Shown one piece after another: positions 9,991-19,797 of a stretch of 64,000 nt of DNA; the stretch's first letter is position 1; each line of letters begins with the position of its first letter. The notes below the pieces were generated by a model. It did no database searches, was not told where the DNA came from, and saw only the letters and a program-made list of their open reading frames with translations. Made by a program: the position numbers and the translations under genes. Source of the DNA: an uncultured Anaeromusa sp. (GTDB taxonomy: Bacteria; Bacillota; Negativicutes; Anaeromusales; Anaeromusaceae); contig NZ_OY764901.1 in the NCBI RefSeq assembly GCF_963668665.1, positions 424,501-488,500 on the forward strand. Reading direction: 5' to 3'.

Positions 9991-10048
9991 CTTCCAAAAT
10001 CCATGCTAGCGGATTCGGAGGCTTTATGAAAATCGACAAGTCATTCTA

Positions 10049-11221
10049 TCAAGGTTTGATGGTTTCACGGTAAACCTGTTTGCCATCTTTCATTTCGATG
10101 ATAACAGCACTCTTTACGGCGTCATGCTTTTCGTTCAAAGTCAGATCGCCAGTAACAGCAGGGAAGTTTTTCGTAGCCGCCAGGGCTTCACGAATTTTCT
10201 GCGGTTCTGCACTGCCGGCGCGCTTGATGGCGTCAACCAAAGCATAAGCGGCGTCATAACCAAGAACCGCCATAGCATCCGGCAATTGGCCGTATTCTTT
10301 CTGGTACGCTTCTACAAAAGCGCGAGATTTGGGGCTCTTATCTTCTACCGAGTAGTGATTGGTGAAGTACGTATTATTTAGAGCAGCCCCGCCGCCGATT
10401 TCAGCCAGCTTGGGAGAATCCCAGCCGTCCCCGCCGACAAAGGAAGCCGTGATACCTAGTTCACGAGCCTGCTTCACGATTTTGCCTACTTCTTCATAGT
10501 AGCCAGGCAAGTAGATGACATCAGGATTAGCCGCTTTGATGTTGGTCAGGATGGTTTTGAAATCCTGATCTTTCTGCAAGTACGCTTCTTCAGCCACTAC
10601 CGTGCCGCCGCCGGCGGTATAAGCCGGTTTGAAGACCGCTACCAGGCCTTTGCTGTAATCGCTAGAGTTATCAACCATGATCGCCGCTTTTTTGGCTTTC
10701 AAGGTGTTAAGAACAAAGTTGGCGCCTACCGTCCCTTGGAAGGGATCGATGAAGCAAACGCGGAAGGTGTAGTCTTTGGCTTTACCGGACGCTTCATTAA
10801 TAGTTACCTTAGGGTTGGTCGTTGCTGCTGCTACGAAAGGAATTTTGTTGGCTTCCGCCACGCTGGAAGCGGCAATGCCGTTGGAGCTGGTAGTAAAGCC
10901 CGTTACGGCCACAACCTTATCTTGGCTGATAACTTTAGTCATCGCGTTGGAGGATTCTGAAGGCTCTCCTTTATTGTCGGCGACAACCAGCTGAATCTGC
11001 TTGCCCAGCACCCCGCCATTCGCGTTGATTTCCTTAAAAGCCAGCTTTGCGCCGTTAGCCGCCGCCGTCCCGAAGGAAGCCGTATTGCCTGTCAGCTCGT
11101 ATACCACGCCGATTTTAATGTCTTTGCTGGAAGCTCCTCCACAGCCGGCAATCAATCCAGTAGTCAGCGCCAACGCACTTAGGAGGGCTGCCATCTTTTT
11201 CATTTTTCCCATTTTCATCAT
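10049..11221 (-). CDS. Branched-chain amino acid ABC transporter substrate-binding lipoprotein (LivK-like)
   Basis: 390 residues, type 1 periplasmic-binding fold. The N-terminus is a lipoprotein signal with lipobox LIAGC. The mature part opens IKIGVVYELTGNTASFGTAA, characteristic of the Leu/Ile/Val- and amide-binding family. It would present a substrate to a LivHMGF permease at the outer membrane face of the cell. No permease or ATPase of that family is adjacent, so the gene is an orphan here and must use a transporter encoded elsewhere. AAGGGAG precedes the ATG. Confidence 0.92.
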   Translation of the reverse strand: MMKMGKMKKMAALLSALALTTGLIAGCGGASSKDIKIGVVYELTGNTASFGTAAANGAKLAFKEINANGGVLGKQIQLVVADNKGEPSESSNAMTKVISQDKVVAVTGFTTSSNGIAASSVAEANKIPFVAAATTNPKVTINEASGKAKDYTFRVCFIDPFQGTVGANFVLNTLKAKKAAIMVDNSSDYSKGLVAVFKPAYTAGGGTVVAEEAYLQKDQDFKTILTNIKAANPDVIYLPGYYEEVGKIVKQARELGITASFVGGDGWDSPKLAEIGGGAALNNTYFTNHYSVEDKSPKSRAFVEAYQKEYGQLPDAMAVLGYDAAYALVDAIKRAGSAEPQKIREALAATKNFPAVTGDLTLNEKHDAVKSAVIIEMKDGKQVYRETIKP

Positions 11222-11344
11222 ACGCTTCTCTCCCTTTCACCTACGTTCTTGTTTCAAGACCACTCGTCACTGCCTGCCATTCCTCCTCTCGCCGTTTGTT
11301 CTTGCCTTGCATTACGCCACACACTACAATGCCTCTCAGGGCAT

Positions 11345-11400
11345 CTGCAAAAAAAGAAAGGCTTCTGGAAAAAACAGCATGCTGTTCTTTCCAGAAGCCT
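11345..11400 (-). terminator. Terminator of P5C dehydrogenase transcript
   Basis: Minus strand: AGGCTTCTGGAAAGAACAGC...GCTGTTTTTTCCAGAAGCCT forms a long stem, followed by TTTCTTTTTTT. It lies about 110 bp beyond the stop of the dehydrogenase. Confidence 0.85.
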
Positions 11401-11512
11401 CGTTGCCTCATACATTTATCTGGAATACATCTTTAATTTGATCTTCATTATACTTGTCTGCGATTCATTTTACAAGCATTTTTTTCTAAATATGGTTATT
11501 TCTTGCTTACTA

Positions 11513-13057
11513 TTACAGTCTTTCGCAAATGGATTTTGCCTGCATGAACAACAGCAGATAGTCAGCGCCGCCCGCTTTGGAGTCGGTGCCGGACATGTTA
11601 AAGCCGCCAAAAGGCTGTACGCCAACCAAAGCGCCGGTGCACTTACGATTCAGATAGAGATTCCCTACATGGAAATCGCGCCGCGCCTGCTCCAACTTGG
11701 CGCGGTTCTGGGAAAACACAGCGCCGGTCAAACCATACTCCGTGTCATTGGCAATCGCCAGGGCATGATCATAGTCTTCGGCTTTAATCACCGCCAACAC
11801 CGGCCCAAAAATTTCTTCCTGCGCAACGCGAGCATGGGCGTCCACATCGGCAATGACGGTCGGTTCGATAAAATAACCCGCCGCATCGCCGGCTTTGCCG
11901 CCAACGACAATCTTGCCTTCACTTTGGCCGATCTCAATATATTCCAGGATTTTCTTATAGGCGTTTTCATCCACCACAGGCCCCATGTTCATCGCCGGAT
12001 CCGCAGCGCAGCCTACTTTCAAAGTCTTAGTTTTAGCCACTACTTTAGCCAGCACTTCGTCGTAAACGTCAGCCACGATAATGGCCCGAGAGCAAGCGGA
12101 GCATTTTTGTCCCTGGAACCCAAAGGCCGAAGCGACAATACCTGCCGCCGCTTCTTCCAGATTGGCTTCACTATCGACAACAATGGCGTCCTTGCCGCCC
12201 ATTTCCGCGATCACTCGTTTAATCCATTTCTGTCCGAGCGCTACATCGGCGGCCAGCTTATTAATACGCAGGCCCACTTCCTTGGAGCCGGTAAAGTTAA
12301 TGAACCGAACTAAAGGATGCGTTGTCAAGTAGTCGCCAATGGTGCCGCCGCTGCCGGGAAGATAGTTGATAACTCCCGCCGGGAATCCTGCTTCCGCCCA
12401 AACTTCCATCAGCTTAGCAGCCACTACCGGCGTAGCGCTGGCCGGCTTAACGATAACCGTATTGCCTGCTACCGTCGCCGCAGCGGTCATGCCCGCCAAA
12501 ATAGCCAAGGGGAAATTCCAGGGCGGAATAACCACGCCGACGCCCAAGGGAATATATACACATTCATTGGTTTCTCCCGGATACGGATACACGGACATAC
12601 CTTCGGCATACTGCAGCATCTGGCGTGCATAATACTCCATGAAGTCAATGGCTTCCGCCGTATCGGCATCGGCTTCCGGCCAGGTTTTACCGGCTTCTTC
12701 CGTCAGCCAAGCGGAAAACTCGAACTTACGGCGCCGTAAAATAGCTGCCGCCTTGAACAAAAGAGACGCCCGCACCTGCGGCGCTACTTGTTTCCAGCTT
12801 TCAAAGGTCCGCGCCGCTACTTGCACGGCTTTTTCCGCCAAGTCCGTGTTCGCCCGGGCCACCGTTCCCACTACCTCGCTGGTTAACGAAGGATTCAACG
12901 AGGTAATACGAGCTTCCATATTAACTTCCATGCCGTCAATAATCAAAGGATAATAGGAGCCTTTTTCCGCAGCAACTTTGGCCAAAGCCGCCTCCATTTG
13001 CTGCCGGTTTCCTTCCTGGCTAAAGTCGGTAAACGCTTCATTTTTGTATTCAATCAT
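11513..13057 (-). CDS. rocA: 1-pyrroline-5-carboxylate dehydrogenase
   Basis: 514 residues, aldehyde dehydrogenase superfamily, full length for RocA/PruA-type enzymes. It oxidises glutamate-5-semialdehyde (P5C) to glutamate with NAD+. Seen: NAD-binding region [22 protein letters not shown], general base Glu in [10 protein letters not shown], and the nucleophilic Cys in [12 protein letters not shown]. It sits 34 bp after a five-gene flavin/Fe-S dehydrogenase on the same strand. The pair would convert proline to glutamate, which is the main reason for reading that complex as a proline dehydrogenase. Confidence 0.93.
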   Translation of the reverse strand: MIEYKNEAFTDFSQEGNRQQMEAALAKVAAEKGSYYPLIIDGMEVNMEARITSLNPSLTSEVVGTVARANTDLAEKAVQVAARTFESWKQVAPQVRASLLFKAAAILRRRKFEFSAWLTEEAGKTWPEADADTAEAIDFMEYYARQMLQYAEGMSVYPYPGETNECVYIPLGVGVVIPPWNFPLAILAGMTAAATVAGNTVIVKPASATPVVAAKLMEVWAEAGFPAGVINYLPGSGGTIGDYLTTHPLVRFINFTGSKEVGLRINKLAADVALGQKWIKRVIAEMGGKDAIVVDSEANLEEAAAGIVASAFGFQGQKCSACSRAIIVADVYDEVLAKVVAKTKTLKVGCAADPAMNMGPVVDENAYKKILEYIEIGQSEGKIVVGGKAGDAAGYFIEPTVIADVDAHARVAQEEIFGPVLAVIKAEDYDHALAIANDTEYGLTGAVFSQNRAKLEQARRDFHVGNLYLNRKCTGALVGVQPFGGFNMSGTDSKAGGADYLLLFMQAKSICERL

Positions 13058-13090
13058 GTTCTAAGCCCCTTTTCGATTTATAGTTGTGCT

Positions 13091-14239
13091 TTATACCACA
13101 GAGGGCTCGACAAACAATTCGCCTTCTTCAAAGCGTTCCGCCCGGAACACGTCTACCGGCAGGGTCGTTTGCTGCCCCAACACCAGCTGTGCCATTAGTT
13201 CGCCAGTGATCGGAGAAATCATAAAGCCATGACCGCTGAAACCGGCGGCCGTGAAGAAACGCGGCTGGCAGGGAGCACTGCCCAAAATAGGAGTCCGATC
13301 CGGACACATATCGTACACGCCCGCCCATTGGCGCACCACCTTCAAGCCGGCTAACGGCGGCAGCAGCTTGGTGACGCGCTGCGCCATAGCCTCTAAGAAA
13401 TGCCAGCTAGAGGTCATATTCAAGCTTTCCGGCTCATCTGGATGACCGATGCCCATAATGAAGCTGCCATGAGGACTTTGCTGGCAATACAGGTTGTGAT
13501 AAAAGCTCATCACCATGGGTTCCATGACAGCTTCCACCGGCTCGGTCACCAAAATTTCGTGCCGTTCCGGGAAAATAGGCAGTTCCACGCCAGCCATTCT
13601 TCCCACCCATTTAGCATGTCCCCCAGCGGCATTAACAACGGTATCGGTCAGAATATCGCCCTGCGCCGTGCGCACTGCCACAATTTTAGAGCCTTCGGTA
13701 ACAATATCCGTTACTTCGCAAAAGGTGCGGATTTCTACGCCCTGTTTGCGCGCCGCCGCCGCATAGGCCTCAGTAACGCGAAACGGGTTGCAGTGACCGT
13801 CTTCGGCGCAGAAAGTCGCCCCCAGCATGCCTTCGGTATTCAACATCGGCACGATTTCTTTCGCTTCTTCCGGCGTCACCCAAGAGGCTTCAATACCCAG
13901 TTGCTTTTGCAGCTGCAGGTTTTTTCGGAACTGATCTTCCATTTTCTTCGTATACGCCAGCAGCAAATAGCCGCCTTGCTCAAACTCAATATCGACATCC
14001 ACTCCCAAATACTCCGGCAGGTGAGAAAACATCCTGACGCTTTCCCGAGACAAAAGGCAGTTGGTTTCGGTCCCCCACTGCATGCGCACGCCAGCGCCGC
14101 AACGGCCCGTAGCGCCGCTGGCGAGATATCCTTTTTCAAGAAGAACTACTTTACCGGCGCCCAGGCGGGCCAAATTATAGGCGATCGAGCAGCCGACAAC
14201 ACCGCCTCCGATGACTACCACATCTGCTTTACTTTTCAT
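13091..14239 (-). CDS. FAD-dependent amino acid dehydrogenase subunit (HcnC/proline dehydrogenase beta-like)
   Basis: 382 residues. Start at ATG 14239 behind GGAGGG; the longer frame overlaps the upstream gene heavily. The N-terminal dinucleotide fold VVVIGGGVVGCSIAYNL binds FAD. The DAO-type body includes GHGFMISPITGELMAQL at the C-terminus. This family covers sarcosine oxidase beta, HcnC and the catalytic subunit of dye-linked L-proline dehydrogenases. It overlaps the BFD-like 2Fe-2S gene by 11 nt, so it is part of the complex. Substrate proline is inferred from the following P5C dehydrogenase; sarcosine, glycine or a D-amino acid remain possible. Confidence 0.85.
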   Translation of the reverse strand: MKSKADVVVIGGGVVGCSIAYNLARLGAGKVVLLEKGYLASGATGRCGAGVRMQWGTETNCLLSRESVRMFSHLPEYLGVDVDIEFEQGGYLLLAYTKKMEDQFRKNLQLQKQLGIEASWVTPEEAKEIVPMLNTEGMLGATFCAEDGHCNPFRVTEAYAAAARKQGVEIRTFCEVTDIVTEGSKIVAVRTAQGDILTDTVVNAAGGHAKWVGRMAGVELPIFPERHEILVTEPVEAVMEPMVMSFYHNLYCQQSPHGSFIMGIGHPDEPESLNMTSSWHFLEAMAQRVTKLLPPLAGLKVVRQWAGVYDMCPDRTPILGSAPCQPRFFTAAGFSGHGFMISPITGELMAQLVLGQQTTLPVDVFRAERFEEGELFVEPSVV

Positions 14240-14507
14240 CCTCAGTCCCTCCTGCCAGCACACCCAGAGAAATCGGCGCTGTCGGCGGCCGGAAGGTGGG
14301 CAGTGCAACTTCTTCTACTTTCCGGCCTGTTGCCGTAGCGATTTCCTGCGCAATCAAAGGCATGCACGTCCGGCCCTGACAGGGTCCCATGCCGCAGCGG
14401 CAAGCACGCTTCACTTCCTCTAGCGAATGATCTCCCTTGGCAATGCGCTCGCGAATCTCTCCTAAGGAAATGTCCTCGCAACGACAAATGATTGTCTCGT
14501 CTTTCAT
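14229..14507 (-). CDS. BFD-like [2Fe-2S] subunit of amino acid dehydrogenase complex
   Basis: 92 residues, start ATG 14507 behind AGGAGG. The fold is that of bacterioferritin-associated ferredoxin: ICRCED near residue 8, then CRCGMGPCQGRTC around 38-50, giving the 2Fe-2S ligands. In HcnB and opine oxidases the same module is fused to the C-terminus of the FAD/NAD subunit; here it is a free-standing gene. It overlaps the preceding ferredoxin gene by 4 nt and the following flavoprotein gene by 11 nt, indicating coupled translation. Confidence 0.85.
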   Translation of the reverse strand: MKDETIICRCEDISLGEIRERIAKGDHSLEEVKRACRCGMGPCQGRTCMPLIAQEIATATGRKVEEVALPTFRPPTAPISLGVLAGGTEDEK

Positions 14508-14992
14508 GCTTTTGCCTCCTTCCGGCGAACAAAACGAACTTCGTCCACCTGTTCTTTCGGCACAGCCAGCCAAAGTACGTGAGTCTTATTAGCGCTGCGC
14601 TGCGCGCGAAGCACTTTTACATCAACGATCGGTTCCCCCTCGCGATTACAGCCGGCCAGAAGCTCTCCCTCCTGAGGCAAGGGTGAAAATTCGTAAGGCA
14701 GTTTTAATAAAGCTTCTGTTTCACTATATTGATAATCGGTTACAACAATAGCCAGCCCAGGGCAATGGGTTAAACAGATGCCGCAGCCATTGCATTTTTC
14801 TGCGTCCAGCTTAGGCCGCTCATGAATGGGATCCACTGTAATAGCGCCTCGCAGACACGCATCGGCGCAGGGGTTGCAGGGAATCTCCTGGTAGCATTCA
14901 ATAATTGCTACAGCGCCTTCTTTTTTTCTTGCTTCACAAGGAAGCACTGCTGCAATCTGCTCCTTGTCCGGAATTCCGGTTGTCGACAGCAT
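14504..14992 (-). CDS. 4Fe-4S ferredoxin-type subunit of amino acid dehydrogenase complex
   Basis: 162 residues, start ATG 14992, with GGAGG inside the last codons of the upstream gene. Two cluster motifs are seen: CNPCADACLRG preceded by CYQEI, and CNGCGICLTHCPG. The C-terminal 80 residues have no recognised motif. This subunit probably passes electrons between the flavoprotein subunits or out to an acceptor. It follows the stop of the FAD/NAD subunit by 1 nt and overlaps the BFD-like gene by 4 nt. Confidence 0.82.
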   Translation of the reverse strand: MLSTTGIPDKEQIAAVLPCEARKKEGAVAIIECYQEIPCNPCADACLRGAITVDPIHERPKLDAEKCNGCGICLTHCPGLAIVVTDYQYSETEALLKLPYEFSPLPQEGELLAGCNREGEPIVDVKVLRAQRSANKTHVLWLAVPKEQVDEVRFVRRKEAKA

Positions 14993-14993
14993 T

Positions 14994-16088
14994 TTACATC
15001 GCCTCCTCAAAGGTTACTTTGCATAAACCCTTGCAAACTTTGGCGCTTGTCGGCCCGGAACGCAAGGCGGCCAATTGCCCTTTCGCCTGCTGGTACTGCT
15101 GCTGAAAGTCCGGCAAGTGCATGCCCAGCGAAAAGGCCGCATACAACCCGGCAATTTTACCTTCGACCATGGCTGCTGAAGCTTCTTCCACTCCCGCCAC
15201 ATCGCCGGCGACAAAGATTTCTTTTTTTGACGTCATTAAATTGGCGTCCCGCCACGGCACATAGCCGCCCAGTTCTCTCACAAAAGTCATATCACAGCCC
15301 GCCTGCCAAAGAAGCTCCGTCAGCGGCGACAACCCCACAGACAGACATAAACCGTCCGCTTCTATCGTTTGCTCGCTTCCCGGCACTACTTGCCATTTAT
15401 CATCTACCTTGCCGATGGTCACCGCTTCCAAGCTTTCTTTGCCATGCGCCGCCACCACCGTGTGCGAAGTATAAATGGGAACGCCGCAGCGTCTGACTTT
15501 CGACGCATGCACCCAATAACTGCCGATAACCGGAGCGCCTTCGACAATGGCCGCCACCTCTACGCCCGCTTGCAAAAGCTGATAAGCTACGATAACGCCA
15601 ATATTGCCAGCCCCAAGCATAACGATTCGTTTTCCAGGCAGTACGCCATGCACATTCATCAGCGTCTGTACGGCGCCAGCTCCGTAGATCCCAGGCAAGT
15701 CCGAATTGGGAAAAGGCAGTGTTTTTTCCGATGCGCCGGTTGCTACGATCAAGCGCTTGGCTTTGATCTTGTGAAAAACGCCCTTATATTCAGCCGTTAC
15801 AACGCCGTCTTCCTGATAAATCCCCAGCGCCGTACCGCCGCACCACACTTCAATACCAGGCTGTTCCGCCACTTCCGCCAGGAGGCGCTCCGCAATGGCT
15901 ACGCCTCGTTCCCCGGCGAACTCTTCTTTAGAACCGAAAAATTTGTGAGTCTGCTTAATCAGCTGTCCTCCCAAATGACTGGAACGCTCTAAAAGCAATA
16001 CCTGCGCCCCCGCCCGGGCCGCTTCCTTGGCGGCGACCAAGCCAGCCGGGCCGGCGCCGATAATCAAAATATCACATTTCTTTATCAT
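14994..16088 (-). CDS. FAD/NAD(P)-binding oxidoreductase subunit (HcnB/proline dehydrogenase alpha-like)
   Basis: 364 residues, start ATG 16088 overlapping the upstream stop (ATGA). Two Rossmann folds are visible: ILIIGAGPAGLVAAKEAARA at the N-terminus for FAD and KRIVMLGAGNIGVIVAYQL mid-protein for a second nucleotide. The FVAGDVAGVEEASAAMVEGK segment near the C-terminus is typical of the group. It is the HcnB/SoxA-like partner of the DAO-type subunit and lacks the fused BFD domain of HcnB, which is encoded separately downstream. Confidence 0.87.
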   Translation of the reverse strand: MIKKCDILIIGAGPAGLVAAKEAARAGAQVLLLERSSHLGGQLIKQTHKFFGSKEEFAGERGVAIAERLLAEVAEQPGIEVWCGGTALGIYQEDGVVTAEYKGVFHKIKAKRLIVATGASEKTLPFPNSDLPGIYGAGAVQTLMNVHGVLPGKRIVMLGAGNIGVIVAYQLLQAGVEVAAIVEGAPVIGSYWVHASKVRRCGVPIYTSHTVVAAHGKESLEAVTIGKVDDKWQVVPGSEQTIEADGLCLSVGLSPLTELLWQAGCDMTFVRELGGYVPWRDANLMTSKKEIFVAGDVAGVEEASAAMVEGKIAGLYAAFSLGMHLPDFQQQYQQAKGQLAALRSGPTSAKVCKGLCKVTFEEAM

Positions 16089-16390
16089 TTCAAGTACCCG
16101 TTCCCTTTCTGGGTTTCTACCTGCATGCCAGCCTGCAAAGGCTCCACGCAAACCCGAACATTGGGTACACCGTCAACCGTCATCAAACAGGACGAGCAAT
16201 TTCCTATTGCACAAAACAAGCCGCGCGGCCGGTTATGGCGGTGGCTGTGCCGCAAAGCCCGCACGCCTGCCGCGTGCAAGGCGGCGGCAATGGGTTCTCC
16301 GGCCCGCCCGCTCAAGGTTTGACCGTCAAAAGAAAATTCAACCAGTCCCTCTTGGGGGAACTCTAAAATCGGATGTTCTGTAATTCTCAT
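16085..16390 (-). CDS. HcnA-like [2Fe-2S] subunit of amino acid dehydrogenase complex
   Basis: 101 residues, start ATG 16390 with GGAGG 11 nt upstream. Cys60, 65, 68 and 81 (CAIGNCSSC, later VCVE) give the CxxxxCxxC...C pattern of a plant-type 2Fe-2S ferredoxin. The RRNRPRG-like basic stretch before it and the length match HcnA/SoxA N-terminal domains. First gene of the five-gene complex, directly behind a sigma-54 promoter. It ends in ATGA overlap with the next gene. Confidence 0.85.
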   Translation of the reverse strand: MRITEHPILEFPQEGLVEFSFDGQTLSGRAGEPIAAALHAAGVRALRHSHRHNRPRGLFCAIGNCSSCLMTVDGVPNVRVCVEPLQAGMQVETQKGNGYLK

Positions 16391-16418
16391 GCTTCCCAAC
16401 ACCTCCTGCCCTTTATAT

Positions 16419-16435
16419 AGCAAAGTCCGTGCCAA
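16419..16435 (-). promoter_or_regulatory. Sigma-54 (-24/-12) promoter of the proline-dehydrogenase-like operon
   Basis: Minus strand reads TTGGCACGGACTTTGCT, a full match to the consensus YTGGCACGRNNNTTGCW. It lies about 30 bp upstream of the first structural gene. The neighbouring gene encodes a sigma-54 activator. Confidence 0.93.
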
Positions 16436-16481
16436 CTTAGCAGGATGTTGCAACTCTCCAGGTTTTACAAGGGTTAAACGC

Positions 16482-16512
16482 AAAAAGACGCTCTGTTTCC
16501 AGACGCGTCTTT
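16482..16512 (-). terminator. Terminator of the PAS sigma-54 activator gene
   Basis: Minus strand: AAAGACGC...GCGTCTTTTT hairpin with a T-run, 45 bp after the activator stop. It lies upstream of the -24/-12 promoter, separating the two transcripts. The downstream CGAC...GTCG dyad at about 16530-16545 could be an activator site, but this is unsupported. Confidence 0.7.
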
Positions 16513-16555
16513 GCGTACATTCCGTCTATTTTTCGACGTTTTTGTCGGGTCACCG

Positions 16556-17959
16556 TCAATCCAGCTCTAATTGACGCAGTTTATAGTAAAGAGTCGTCCT
16601 GGGAATGCCAAGCTTCTTGGCAGCAGCCGCCTTGTTGTAGTGGTTTTCTTTCAACACGCGGCGGATGACTTCTTTTTCCCACTGGTTTGAGGCGTCGGCC
16701 AAGTTGAAATTTCCCTTCGCAAGCATGGGCGGCAAGGGGCGGTGCTGCATCCATTCTTGCGGCAAATGACGGCTTTCCAACACATCCCCCTCCGCCAGCA
16801 CTACGATGCGCTCCAAAACATTGAACAATTCCCGTACATTGCCGGGCCAAGGGTAATCTAAAAGCATGGCCATCGCATCCGGGTCTACCTTGGTAATCAG
16901 TTTGCCATATACCGCGCCAAAATGCTGCAGCCCTTTATGCACCAATTCCGGAATGTCATCGCGACGATCCCGCAGCGGCGGCAGCCACAAAGTGACGACA
17001 TTTAGACGGTAGTATAAATCCTCGCGGAATTCCTTGCGCTCCACCATTTCCTCCAAATTCCGATGGGTCGCCGCCACAATGCGCACATCCACTCGCACCG
17101 CTTTAGAACCGCCTACGCGGTAAAAGCTCTTCTCCTGCAGGGCCCGCAACAGCTTGACCTGCGCTTCTCTTGGCATGTCGCCGATTTCATCCAAAAACAG
17201 CGTCCCTTCATGAGCTTCTTCGAGCAAGCCGGCCTTGCCTTTGCGATCCGCGCCGGTAAAAGCGCCTCCTTGATAACCAAAAAGTTCGCTTTCAAAAAGG
17301 CCTTCCGGAATCGCGCCGCAATTGATGGCCACAAAAGCGCCGGTACGGCCGCTTGCCTGATGCAGCGCCCGCGCAAAGAGCTCTTTGCCGCAGCCGCTTT
17401 CCCCTCGAATCAGCACCGGCGCCGGCGAGGCGGCTACGCGCCGCCCCATGGCTATGGCTTCTTGAATGCCTTGACTATGCCCGTAAATAGAAGCAAAGGA
17501 ATCCACCGCCCGCCCTTCTATGCGCTGCTGCAGGGCCACCATTTCTTCACTGGTGCGAAAGAGTTTTTCATTTAGCTGGACTACCTCGGTAATATCCCGT
17601 TCGGCGCAAACGCCGCCGACATTCCGCTCCGCCAAATGCACCGGCATGGCGTTAATAAGCACATGCTTGTCCGGGCAGGGAGTGTGATAGCGCCCGCGGA
17701 CTTCTTTGCGCTCCTGCACCACCTGGGTCAAAAGCAGATTGGAAAAAAACATGCCAATATGCTTACCGACTATCTCATCCGAAGAAATGCCGTATAAAGC
17801 GGTGGCATAGCGATTCCAGGCCACAACGCAATCACGTTCGTCCACAATGCAGACAGCTTCATCCACAGCGGCCAGCACCGCATCCAAACGCGCCTCCATA
17901 CAGGCAAGACGCTCTTTCAATTCGGCTACTTCCAAAGTTCCCTCACGAAACTCTTCCAT
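16556..17959 (-). CDS. PAS-domain sigma-54-dependent transcriptional activator
   Basis: 467 residues, start ATG 17959 behind GGGAGGG. A short coiled coil leads into a PAS domain (about 25-140). The AAA+ domain shows Walker A GESGCGKE, the sigma-54-contacting loop GGAFTGA, Walker [11 protein letters not shown] and the arginine-finger region ATHRNLEEM...[11 protein letters not shown]. The Fis-type HTH is at the end ([20 protein letters not shown]). Such proteins hydrolyse ATP to open sigma-54 promoters. The target is very probably the -24/-12 promoter just downstream, in RocR/PrdR-like fashion. Confidence 0.93.
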   Translation of the reverse strand: MEEFREGTLEVAELKERLACMEARLDAVLAAVDEAVCIVDERDCVVAWNRYATALYGISSDEIVGKHIGMFFSNLLLTQVVQERKEVRGRYHTPCPDKHVLINAMPVHLAERNVGGVCAERDITEVVQLNEKLFRTSEEMVALQQRIEGRAVDSFASIYGHSQGIQEAIAMGRRVAASPAPVLIRGESGCGKELFARALHQASGRTGAFVAINCGAIPEGLFESELFGYQGGAFTGADRKGKAGLLEEAHEGTLFLDEIGDMPREAQVKLLRALQEKSFYRVGGSKAVRVDVRIVAATHRNLEEMVERKEFREDLYYRLNVVTLWLPPLRDRRDDIPELVHKGLQHFGAVYGKLITKVDPDAMAMLLDYPWPGNVRELFNVLERIVVLAEGDVLESRHLPQEWMQHRPLPPMLAKGNFNLADASNQWEKEVIRRVLKENHYNKAAAAKKLGIPRTTLYYKLRQLELD

Positions 17960-17980
17960 CTCGCACCCTCCCTGCAAAGA

Positions 17981-18010
17981 CAAAAAGCCGCCTTGATTAC
18001 TCAAGGCGGC
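17981..18010 (-). terminator. Terminator of dha/PTS operon
   Basis: Minus strand: GCCGCCTTGA-GTAA-TCAAGGCGGC followed by TTTTTG, a perfect 10-bp stem. It ends the dhaK-to-EI transcript about 65 bp after the EI stop. Confidence 0.92.
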
Positions 18011-18077
18011 CACACTGCCGTTATCTTATCTAAAATACTGCTCTAATTATAACGTCTTTGCAAAGTCTTTTCAATAC

Positions 18078-19793
18078 TTAGCTCTCTGATTCTTGTTCCA
18101 TATTTCGACGCAAAAGTTCGCGAATCGCTGTGCTTTCTTTCAACTTCAAAGCCTGCGCCAATAATTCGTCCGCCCTATGGCGAGACAAAGAGCGAACCCG
18201 TTCCTTCACGCGCGGCAGCGCCGGAGCGCTCATACTGAGTTCGTCAAAACCCATAGCCACCAGCAACGGCGTCGCCAGGGGATCGCCCGCCATTTCGCCG
18301 CACATGCCAACCCAAATTCCTGCTTCATGGGCCGCCTGCGCCGTTTGCTGAATCAAACGCAGCACCGCCGGATGAAAATGACTGTAAAGACCGCTAATTT
18401 TCGAGTTGCCCCGGTCTACAGCCAAGGTGTATTGCACTAAATCATTCGTACCGATACTAAAAAAATCGCATTCCTGCGCTAATAGCGGCGCCATGGCCGC
18501 CGCTGCAGGCGTCTCCACCATGATACCCAAAGGCACATCGCTTCCAAACGGCTTGCCTTCTTTTTGCAGCTCTTCCCGAGCGCGCTGCAAAGCCAGCCTG
18601 GCTTGGCGAATTTCTTCCACCTGGCTCACCATGGGCAGCATAATGGCCGCTTTGCCATGCACCGCCGCCCGCAGAATGGCTTTTAACTGCGGCAAGAACA
18701 GATCCTCCCTCTCCAGGCTGATTCGAATGGCCCGCCAACCCAAAAATGGATTATCCTCTTTGGGAACCTGCAGATAATGCAAAGGCTTATCACCGCCAAT
18801 ATCCATCGTCCGGATAACGCACAGCGCTCCTTGGCAGCCTTCAATGGCCGCTTTATACGCTTGATACTGTTCCTCTTCGTCGGGGGCGCTGTCATGTCCC
18901 ATAAAAAGAAACTCCGTACGAAAAAGGCCGACCCCTTCCGCTCCATACCGCACCGCATTTTCCATGTCTTGAGGCGAACCAATATTAGCCGCCAAAGTCA
19001 TTTTCAGACCATCGGTAGTCACTGCCGTTTCCCCAGCCAGCGACAAATCGCGTTGGAGCTGCTCGGCTTCCCTTTGAATCTGCAGCAGAGCCTGTTCGCG
19101 TGTTTTCACATCCGGGTCCACCCAGATTTCCCCGCGCCCTGCATCCACAAAGACTTCCTGACCGCTAGTCAAGCGCGGCAAGACCTCCTTTAACCCTACA
19201 ATGGCCGGAATACCCCTCGCCTTAGCAATAATCACCGCGTGTGACGTTGTGCTGCCCTGCCCCAACAGAACCGCTTTTACCGCGCCTGCCGGCAACGCCG
19301 CCAAATAAGACGGTTCTACATCCTCCGCCGCTAAAATAGCGCCGCCTGCCACAGGCTTGGGCTCCGTCAGCCCCAGCAGCACCTTGGCGATACGCTTGCC
19401 CACATCGCGCACATCTGCGGCGCGCTCGCGCAAATAGGCGTCATCCATGGCTTCAAACATAGCCGCATACTGTTCACTGGCCTCTAGCGCCGCTGCCGGA
19501 GCGCCCGCACCGACCGCCTCTTGCATCGCCGTCAGCAAGGCCGCATCCTGGGCCATCAGTTGATGCGCCTCTAAAATGCCCGCCTGCTCATCTTGGCCAG
19601 CTTCCCGACAGCGCCTAGCCGCCTCTGCCAGCTGCAACGCCGCTGTCGCCGCAGCCGATTCCAGCTTTTTCAGTTCTTCCGCCGTCGGCGAAAGCGTATA
19701 CGTCTTTAATGCCGCCGTCAGTTCATCCCGCAACACCAAAAGCGGCCCCATGGCACTGCCAGGCACCACAGCCAGCCCTTGCAGCTTTTCCAT
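18078..19793 (-). CDS. ptsI: PTS enzyme I (phosphoenolpyruvate-protein phosphotransferase)
   Basis: 571 residues, normal length for enzyme I. Start ATG 19793 with GAGAGGAG upstream. The swivelling domain holds the phospho-His motif GQGSTTSHAVIIAKARGIPAI. The PEP-binding barrel has FRTEFLFMG, MLPMVSQVEEI, GIMVETPAA and SIGTNDLVQYTLAVDR. It moves phosphate from PEP to HPr. It follows the HPr gene by 4 nt. As last gene of a dihydroxyacetone kinase operon it is likely the dedicated phosphate feeder for DhaM, though it could serve the whole cell. Confidence 0.95.
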   Translation of the reverse strand: MEKLQGLAVVPGSAMGPLLVLRDELTAALKTYTLSPTAEELKKLESAAATAALQLAEAARRCREAGQDEQAGILEAHQLMAQDAALLTAMQEAVGAGAPAAALEASEQYAAMFEAMDDAYLRERAADVRDVGKRIAKVLLGLTEPKPVAGGAILAAEDVEPSYLAALPAGAVKAVLLGQGSTTSHAVIIAKARGIPAIVGLKEVLPRLTSGQEVFVDAGRGEIWVDPDVKTREQALLQIQREAEQLQRDLSLAGETAVTTDGLKMTLAANIGSPQDMENAVRYGAEGVGLFRTEFLFMGHDSAPDEEEQYQAYKAAIEGCQGALCVIRTMDIGGDKPLHYLQVPKEDNPFLGWRAIRISLEREDLFLPQLKAILRAAVHGKAAIMLPMVSQVEEIRQARLALQRAREELQKEGKPFGSDVPLGIMVETPAAAAMAPLLAQECDFFSIGTNDLVQYTLAVDRGNSKISGLYSHFHPAVLRLIQQTAQAAHEAGIWVGMCGEMAGDPLATPLLVAMGFDELSMSAPALPRVKERVRSLSRHRADELLAQALKLKESTAIRELLRRNMEQESES

Positions 19794-19797
19794 GATC

